Under the pieces are notes generated by a model that saw nothing but the letters and a program-made list of their open reading frames with translations, searched no databases and was not told the DNA's origin. A program made the translations under genes and the position numbers. This document shows, piece by piece, positions 56,820 to 64,000 of a stretch of DNA of 64,000 bases. Within the stretch, counting starts at the first letter, position 1. Each line of letters starts with the position of its first letter. This DNA is from Tillus elongatus (Eukaryota > Arthropoda > Insecta > Coleoptera > Cleridae), in the NCBI GenBank assembly GCA_964006375.1, contig OZ023265.1, forward strand, positions 112,795,084 to 112,859,083. The letters are read 5' to 3'.

Positions 56820-56940
56820 TATATAAATTTAAATTGACTCCGGGTCTGGGTTCAGGGGGGCCTAGTTCGTGCTCACTTGAAGAATTTTTTTCAAAATTCC
56901 AAAGTTGGAATCTTCTCAATAGGAAATATTCCTAAAGGGG
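56820..56940 (+). repeat. Dispersed repeat module without long (TA)n
   Basis: CTCCGGGTCTGGGTTCAGGG followed by GGCCTAGTTCGTGCTCACTT is the clearest copy of the module seen at 677-800. Here only a short TATATAAA stretch takes the place of the (TA)n tract. Confidence 0.7.
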
Positions 56941-58264
56941 AAAATGTAATTCTTAGGCGTTTTCATCATTAGTTAACCTTTTGTAATGAGAATTGAGCAC
57001 TTAGAGCTAATAAATGATTGATGTAAATTTAAATGGAAGTAAATCAATAATATTAGTTTTGTATCATTAATTTAACAAAACAATGTTTCATTGTACTCAA
57101 AATGTTAAAATGTTGACACTTGAAACAAACGAGAATACAAGTGAAGTTATTTATCATGTATTTATGACATGTTTATAGAGGTAACATAATTTTTAGGCGA
57201 TCGATGTTTAAAAATGCGTTATTGTGATATTGTAATTATTTAACCATATGTATATCACAAATCTAGAACGTATCACTGCTTGCGTAATATATGCGGTGAA
57301 TTATTCTGGTGATTTAGAACAAACTTTAGTAAAATATGCTGATTTTTTGAGCTACAATCTGGCGAAGTCTTGAATTTTAAAAAGGCAACGCTGATTTCGA
57401 TGGCGACTAATTCACAAAACATAAGTTTTTCTGTTTTGTCGGTTGCCTGAAGACATTTCCTTACTAAAATAGTCATGACTTATATTTCTGCTGAATCCAA
57501 TTGTCTCGTCTTTTCATTATTGTGTATTCTCAAAGGGACATCAGACTTGATTAAAACCCATAGTGTGTAATTACAATAATGAGTTTGAAGATTCGTTTAG
57601 GCTTTACGGGCGGAATCTTGATCAATAGCATTGTTCCCTTGGAGGCTTTTTACGGGCCGTCTTTGTGCAATTAATTTAAATTCATCAGATATAATTGACA
57701 GTGGCCTATCACTTTCGCATCCTTTATAATCGAAAAGAATCTCTTTGAACCCTTTCCTTCTCGTTAAAGGAAAATGTTTGATTTAAAGAGACAAAAGCTA
57801 TTTGTTCGTTAATACATTCCAATGGTGATCGTAGCGGTTATAGAATTATAAAGTTTTTGACTTGATATAAATGCTAAATGTCAGTGAGAAAGCCTTAGAA
57901 CGGCGTTTCGAATATCGGCACGCTGTGCAGAGGTTACAGGTGCGCCTCATATCGTATCCCACTGATGAATTTTTCAAAAATATTATTAAGTACATAAAAC
58001 CCCTTAAGGTGGCAGCAGATTTGAGCAGTTCTTACATGCAGTGGGAAAAATTTGTTTTCTAAATATTACATATTTATTTTTTGCCAGTGTTACACTAAAT
58101 ATTTACAAGAAGCCTAGATATTAGGGCGGTGCGTCATTATAGGTATAATTTTTTTCTTTTAAATTTGAAACGCTTGTATGATCAGAAGTTGTGTCTTAGT
58201 AAGACAAAGTTGGTGAATTCTTTTTATTTATTTTTTGCCACATTTACGACCTCCCCTAAAACTT
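56941..58264. other. No gene recognised
   Basis: A 63-codon frame at 57871-58062 has an ordinary amino-acid mix but no recognised domain. The rest is AT-rich. Confidence 0.45.
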
Positions 58265-58548
58265 GATATATAATAATAATACCTTTATTTGCTTCTCCTA
58301 TTACACTATATATACATTCAAATCGAGACACAAAGTAAGACAAAGATTATCTAATCATAAACACTATGAGGATCAACAAATTGGACGGGATTCAGCTAAA
58401 GTTGTTCTTCCATCCCCTCCCAAATTATTCAAACATTAACAAATAAAGCATGTCTTAAAGAGAATCGCAACATCAAAGCTGTGATTGGTAAAGCTTCCGT
58501 GTAACAAATTCACGTCCCGCAAGTATCGCCTGTTGTAAGGTCAAAACA

Positions 58549-58604
58549 CTAATAGTCGAACACTAAAAATCGAACGCTAATAATCGAACACTAATAATCG
58601 AACA
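58549..58604 (-). repeat. 14-bp x 4 repeat in the LINE 3' UTR
   Basis: Four units CTAATARTCGAACA (one variant CTAAAAATCGAACG) exactly 14 bp apart within the 3' UTR of the LINE. Confidence 0.85.
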
Positions 58605-58763
58605 TGGCCATCCCTATACACCAGTCGGTCATTCTAATACTTACTGTCATCCATCATACATAATCTCCCCAAAATTAATTAAATATAAACATCCGTTAAT
58701 CGTCCATCCCTCATATTACCAGCATTATTCACCCCCCACACCCACACCCACAGCTTCGCATTC

Positions 58764-61400
58764 TTAGATATATATTCTATTTTGTCTGAATTGTAGATCT
58801 TTTATATATGACCTAACTTCCCCCTTAAAGCGCACCAGAGACCCACAAAATTTTAGCTTATCAGGTAATTTGTTGAACTCTATATAGATTCTGTAGGTAA
58901 AGGATCTCTCAAATATGGCAGAATTATGCACAGGTCGACCCTTACTTCGAATATTTAAATTATGTATATCTGACCTGTATCGCACTTTCTGATAGAGATA
59001 ATGCGGAGCCCCAAGATCCAACATAGAACCAAAAAGAAAGATCATGTGTACCTTTCGCCTATTGAACATCGTTAGCCATTCCATTTCCTTTAGCTTGTAA
59101 GTCACGCTATGGTATTTTCGGATGCCCCAGATGTACCGCATACAGCACCTTTAAACACGCTCAATTCTGCTCGCATCGGCCCGACTCAGGCATGGACCAT
59201 AGACCACGTCACAATGATTGAAATGCGATAGTACAAATGCCTCGCATAAAACAGTTTTTATTTCCCGAGTGAGAATATGCCTTTACGGATATAATAACTT
59301 CAGACCCGCAAAACCCCTCTTTATACATTCATTTACGTGATTAGTAGTAGCAGTAAAGCAAAACTTTGTATCTAGTGTAAGACCTAGGTTCTTACAACTC
59401 TGTGGCAACCACCTCGCCATTAATATTGATTTTTGGCTGAGGAATTAAGCTATTTACTTATGGACCAAAAAACAAGACTGAACACTTTGGACCGTTTATT
59501 TTTAAGCCGTGAGCTTCCGCATAATTTGCTAAATTTTACAAGTCAGAATTGACGTATCCCACTGCGTTGCGCAACTCCTGCCTAGGAAATGAGTCACTAA
59601 ATTGAATATTATCGGCATAAGAATAAGGTTTACAGTATGACAATACTAAAGTCAAATTGCAGGTGTAAAGATTGAAAAGAAGTGGACTAAGAAGTGAGCC
59701 CTGAGGGATGCCCCGCGCTAGTAGCATCCTACTTGGTTGCCCTAAGTTAGTGCACACATACTGATATCGATCAGACAAGAAGCTATTTAGCAGTTTGATT
59801 GCGCCTGATGAAAATCCTAAATAATGAAAAATAGACAAAAGCACTTCGTGATCCATGGTGTCAAACGCTCGTGAAAAATCCACTAAGACTAGCGCGGTGT
59901 ATAATTTTTTGTCCAAAGCTCGTAGGATATCGTCTGTTATATTCAGTAGGGCAGTGGTATAACTGTGTTTTTTTTCCGAAAACCTGATTGATGCGAAGGC
60001 AAAATATCATATTTTCCTACGTATTGCAACATCTGGCATTGCATAACTTTTTCTAAGATTTTTGATATAGCTGGAGTATACTTACGCCTCGTAAATATTC
60101 AAAACTCTTTGGTTCTGATATTTTAGGAAAATAAGTGATTTTGGCTGTTTTCCAAACTTTTGGGAAGTTTCTTCTTCGGTTACTGAACGGAATTCAAATA
60201 ATTTATTAGACTCACATTTAAGGCCGATCAGATAGAAGTTTTTTGTCTGCCCTGAGCTGTGACTAAATAGATTGGGTTGGTCTAGCAAAAATTTATTTAT
60301 TTCTTCTGGTTTGTTTAAAGAATCAGGAATCACTCTTTTGGAGTATTTTTTATTGACACTTAAATCCAGGTGACAAAATGTCCGCCACAGCAGCTTAGAG
60401 TTACCTGTCCTAGCGATGCTTTGTAAATACTGTCTTTTTTCTGTCCTTATTGCCTGTGTTGTAATGTTTTGCAAATTTTAATAATTTTGCACACTCCTTT
60501 TGCTTTGTCATTTCTCTGTTGGTGTCATTGAACCAGGGGGGCTTGCTAAACAGGCGCCTGCACATCAAATAAACAAAAAATATACTGATTAAAAAGACTC
60601 AATTTAACATCAATGTCTGTTTAAAAAAATATGCTCTGAAAGGGGGTCATATTGAGATGTTCTGTGAAATAGTCTATATCGATATTTTCCAGTGATCTGG
60701 ATCTATATTGCAACATTTTCTGTTGGGATCGGGATGTTTGTTTCCCTATTATGCAGTATGTTAAAAAATGATCAAAATTACTAACTGCCCCATTAATATC
60801 CCTCACGTCTGCGCGTTCACAAACAATGCCCTCTGATAAAATTATTACATCCAAAAAAGCCTGAGTGTTACCCCCTATACGTGTAGGTTGGTTGATCACC
60901 TGTCTTAAACCTACAGATTCAAAGATATTATTTAAATCTTTATAGCCATAACTATTTATATCTAAAAGATTAATATTAATGTCACCAGTGAAAATTATTT
61001 CATCACAGGCTGTGAAAAGATAAAACAAAATATCTTCTAAATGGTGCACAAAGTTTAATTTGCTTAAATGAGGTGGTCGGTACGTAACACCTACTGCTAC
61101 AGTTTTATTAGTGTAACCCTTAATTTTTACCCCAAGCTGTTTGCAACTGTCACTAGAAACTGCATCCAAAACAACAGTTTTTTTGCGACTCCTCACATAC
61201 AAACATACGCCACCTCCGTCTCCCATTCTATCCTTTCGCACTAGACAATAACCATCAATATTCAGTCTCTCATCATCGATCGCGCCTTATAGCCATGTTT
61301 CAGATACAGTCATTATATCATAGTTTACATCTAGAAGATGATTTTTAAAAGTATAAAAATTTCGCATTAGCGATCTTACATTGACGTGACCAATCACCAT
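58764..61400 (-). pseudogene. LINE ORF2: APE endonuclease and reverse transcriptase, broken
   Basis: An ATG at 61400 starts VIGHVNVRSL; VSETWL near 61290 carries the metal-binding Glu and is followed at once by an in-frame TAA (61287-61289). The endonuclease then stays open to 60621 (GGGVCLYVRS, GDININLLD, FLDVII, and NFDHF in place of the usual SDH). After a frameshift, PPWFNDTNREMTKQKE (60540) leads to a linker frame (60474-60082). The RT follows: SKILEKVMQCQML, LVDFSRAFDTMDHEVLL (59880), GIPQGSLLSPLLFNLY (59710) and YADNIQ (59605). The last is YADD with the second catalytic Asp changed to Asn, which would abolish RT activity. The C-terminal frame ends at 58764. Confidence 0.88.
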
Positions 61401-61784
61401 ATCTCAACAAACACAACAGCAGCACTTAATAGACAACATAACGTAAAACCAAAAATAATTTGCTAATGAAAGAATTCAATCAAACAAAAACTGTCCGGAG
61501 GTTTGTTAAAAATCCCGCAAATTAAAACAAAGTGTAATCTGTACTTATACTAAAGATTGTGATAAGCCGAAGTGTCCTTATCACCACGAAATAAATATAT
61601 TTCAGGACTTTCAAATATGTATCACGTATAAAATAAATTATTTAGCTCTACCAAATCAATCGAATTTGACTAAACTAAAAATAACTCTGATTTAAAATTC
61701 GAAAAACTAACAACTTTATATTGTATTGCCCTTTCTTAACTGGTTGTACAGGCTTGGCATGTCTGTCTGTCCAGCAAAATGCAG

Positions 61785-62435
61785 TTACAACTTATCAAGA
61801 TCATCCCTTGATTTGATGGTGTATTTTTCATCATTTTTCTTCACCCATAATCTATCATTCCATGACCAAACATTGTGTTTACCCACTTTTTGTTTTGCCA
61901 TATTGAACAGTTCTATTATGTATTTTGTCAGTTCTTCATATACTCTAACAGCAGAACCTTTGAACATTTTCTTGTCTTACAACACCTTCTTGCAAACTTC
62001 GGACTTTCTGAAGATGACTTGGATACATTTTGTTGTTTTCCCAGTGACATAGCAGTTATTGATATCATTTTGGTTTAATTCCAACTTATTCGTTAACAAT
62101 TGTCTCACTTCTTCTATTAAGTCCCCATTTTCTCCTTCTGGTTTTGTACCATAGATACGTAGTATGTTGCTTCTCCTTTGTTGTTCTATGTCGTCCATTT
62201 GCAATTTTAATTTTTTATTGTCTTCTTTGAGATCTTTTATTTGTTTTTCTAAATTTTCAGTTTTCATTTTTACGCCAGCTAGTTCTTTTTCCATACGGGC
62301 GGCTACTAAATTTGTAATTATGGTTGCAATTTTGGTTGTTAATGCATCCAGAAAATTCTTATTTTCGATGAATTCGGTTGTTGCCACTTTGGCGATTTCT
62401 TTAAATTCCATTTCTTGACTTTTCGTAAGAATCAT
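61785..62435 (-). pseudogene. LINE ORF1 protein with one in-frame stop
   Basis: Starts at an ATG at 62435. Residues about 45-85 are a coiled coil (EKELAGVKMKTENLEKQIKD). Then NILRIYGTKPEGENG and CIQVIFRKSEVCKKVL resemble the RNA-recognition-like core of L1-type ORF1 proteins. A TAA at 61977-61979 follows KKVL, but the same frame runs on for 63 more codons (MFKGSAVRVYEELTKYI, WSWNDRLWVK) to the natural end at 61785. Intact length would be about 216 residues. In the family this protein coats the element RNA as a trimer; here it would lose its C-terminal part. Confidence 0.8.
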
Positions 62436-62640
62436 TTTATATTAGTGGTTGAGCTATATTTTGGGACAATACCACACTGGCTTTTTCTATTGCACTCCCT
62501 GACCAAATTACTGCAACTTCTGGGCTACTTTTTGCAGGTTATATGGGGTGCACTACAGAGACTTGTGTAGTTTTGTTATTTACAATTTTTCCACCAAAAA
62601 AAAAACACCTTAAATCACAAAACTTTGCGGATAGCTCGAC

Positions 62641-63585
62641 AGCCGTTTACACGCGATATCTCCTCAACATCTCGATCATATCTTGATCAATATGACAATT
62701 TGTATTTGTTTTTCAACTATGTATGAAAATTGAAACAATGTTTTAAAATTTTCTCTAAATTGGCATTTGGATTTTCTCAAATGACGAGGACAAAAAAGAA
62801 TGATTCAATGCAGAAAGTGTTAGTAAATGGTTTTTGAGCGTTGGGAAGTAAATGCACAGAATGGGGTTGACGATGAACATATTTATTAAGGAAGCAAAAT
62901 TAACTATTTGGTATGTCAAAATTTTAGTAGTCAATGTCATCTTTACAAGTTTTGATTACTCTATTTGGATAAACCTATCAAAATTGTGACTTGGACAAGC
63001 ACAAGTTATCAACTTATTTGTCAAATGTTACAATGTATAATCTATCTCAATAAATACTACTATTATAAGAAATGGTTGTGAATTGTTTGGAACTGCTCAA
63101 ATGCCATGCCCCATCCCCTTCATAAAAAACTGTTATAAAAATTATAGAAATTTTCAAACCTATGTAAGACAAAAATGTATATCAAACAAGTGGGACTTGA
63201 CAAACATAGCCAAGTAGACATTTTAGATACTGCAACATTATCCTTAAAACATTATAATTTAATTAAATAGGCTAACTTAGTAGATAACTAAAGTTACTAG
63301 CAGAAATCAAGAAGAAGTAGAAAATGATTTACGAAGACGCCTTTGAAAATTGTTTGATTTTTAAACGTAAGTCAACTGGAAAACAACAAAAGAAAGGTTA
63401 CTATGGATATACCACTATCGTGACAATTAAAAATACTGTCATTCTTAATTATCTGAACAATTTGAGGTGTATTTAACACGTTGCTTGAAATTTTGAACTA
63501 AATAGGTTGTTTCCTGTTTATTTTAAATATTATTCAACAATATGTTCAGTAATGAAGAATATTTTGACATGTTGAAATGTTATAT
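62641..63585. other. No gene recognised
   Basis: AT-rich; nothing clear. Confidence 0.55.
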
Positions 63586-63589
63586 TCGT

Positions 63590-64000
63590 TCTAACTGAAA
63601 TACTGAGGCAGCTGCAAATTGATACCAAAACAACTACCCAGAAAGATGACAACCAAACACCAAAATATTTCGCAGGATAGTGACCAATCTATTGAACGAC
63701 GGTAGCTTCCACGCAAAGAAACTACCAATGCCCAAAAATGAAGAAAGAAATAATCCCGTCTCCGCAATCTGTTCGGTTTTATGGTGAACAAATTGACGTT
63801 CCGAAAAGTACGATACACCGTGTATTAAAAAAAAAGTAATTACCATCCATACAAACCCACAATCGTATAAGGCTTAAATGTTGACGATTACCCTAAGCGA
63901 CTTCAATTCTGCAGATGGTATCAAGGACAATGTCAGCAAGATGAAAATTGTCATTTGAAAATAAAATGGACTGATGAATCCAGATTTACAAATTGTGTCG
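63590..64000 (+). pseudogene. DDE transposase fragment, cut by window end
   Basis: One frame reads DVPKSTIHRVLKKK (about 63795-63836), a helix-turn-helix end. After a frameshift at a run of A, a second frame reads YHPYKPTIV, a TAA, then GLNVDDYPKRLQFCRWYQGQ and KIKWTDESRFTN (to 63990). WTDES at 63966-63980 is the first-Asp motif of IS630/Tc1/mariner-type DDE domains as found in many insect transposase genes. The rest lies beyond the window. Confidence 0.55.

Larger units (their letters stand above)
58268..62640 (-). mobile_element. CR1/L2/Jockey-group LINE, nearly full length
   Basis: On the minus strand: about 200 bp of 5' UTR, ORF1 (62435-61785), ORF2 with endonuclease (from 61400) and reverse transcriptase (to 58764), a 3' UTR of about 490 bp, and a short ATT-repeat tail near 58270. 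The order and length (about 4.3 kb) are those of a complete APE-type LINE. Disabling changes are few: one stop in ORF1, one in the endonuclease, several frameshifts in the RT part. It is therefore relatively recent but not autonomous. Confidence 0.88.

Noticed and set aside
57871..58062. 63-codon plus frame with ordinary composition
   Set aside because: No recognisable domain, no splice or start context; left as unannotated sequence.

Overview
This is a eukaryotic, AT-rich, gene-poor window that looks like insect nuclear DNA. The evidence is two spliced exons of an insect-type neuroligin on the + strand (29458-29664 and 31033-31499), many arthropod-style transposable elements, RNA-type retroposons with A/T-rich tails, and CCTAA/CCTGA pentamers that match the insect telomere unit. 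The order or species cannot be fixed from this sequence. Nothing prokaryotic (operons, ribosome binding sites, CRISPR) is present.

Layout. 1-9.6 kb: dispersed repeats, (TA)n arrays, a decayed mariner (3.8-4.7 kb), a telomere-like pentamer array and a 153-bp tandem repeat. 9.6-10.75 kb: a non-autonomous hAT-type element with a perfect 8-bp target duplication, carrying a nested tRNA-derived SINE and a foldback. 11-20 kb: Tc1 remnant, a dispersed repeat copy, a 1.24-kb element with about 350-bp inverted repeats, a 43-bp minisatellite and an unrecognised coding-like fragment. 20.7-24.05 kb (-): relic of an R2-group LINE with a restriction-like endonuclease. 24.87-28.44 kb (+): Jockey-like LINE inserted inside a tRNA-Val-like sequence. 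29.4-31.5 kb: neuroligin exons. 32.15-35.8 kb (-): a structurally complete pogo-type DNA transposon inserted in a (TA)n array. 36.1-37.0 kb (-): LINE 3' fragment. 38-42 kb: direct duplication, second SINE copy, decayed relative of the pogo element. 42-48.7 kb: LTR-retroelement leader/gag-like DNA, Penelope-like fragments, an env-like remnant and a TIR element. 50-53 kb (-): LINE tail and a second env/LTR remnant. 53-56.6 kb: (TA)n-linked repeats, second long dispersed-repeat copy, second hAT-type element. 58.3-62.6 kb (-): a nearly full-length CR1/L2/Jockey-type LINE with few disabling changes. 63.6-64 kb: a DDE transposase fragment cut by the window end.

The only host gene recognised is neuroligin. 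Its two exons join in phase, encode the cholinesterase-like domain, and are separated by a repeat-bearing intron; further exons were not found here. The most notable mobile element is the pogo-type transposon. It has an intact 849-codon DD35D transposase with a C-terminal PHD finger, perfect 25-bp terminal repeats, TA target sites, a probable 5'-UTR intron, and about ten copies of a CCAAT-box-like 12-mer in its subterminal regions. A decayed relative 4 kb away keeps the same zinc finger and a similar terminus. Most other tracked reading frames are antisense shadows or translated (TA)n and are not listed.
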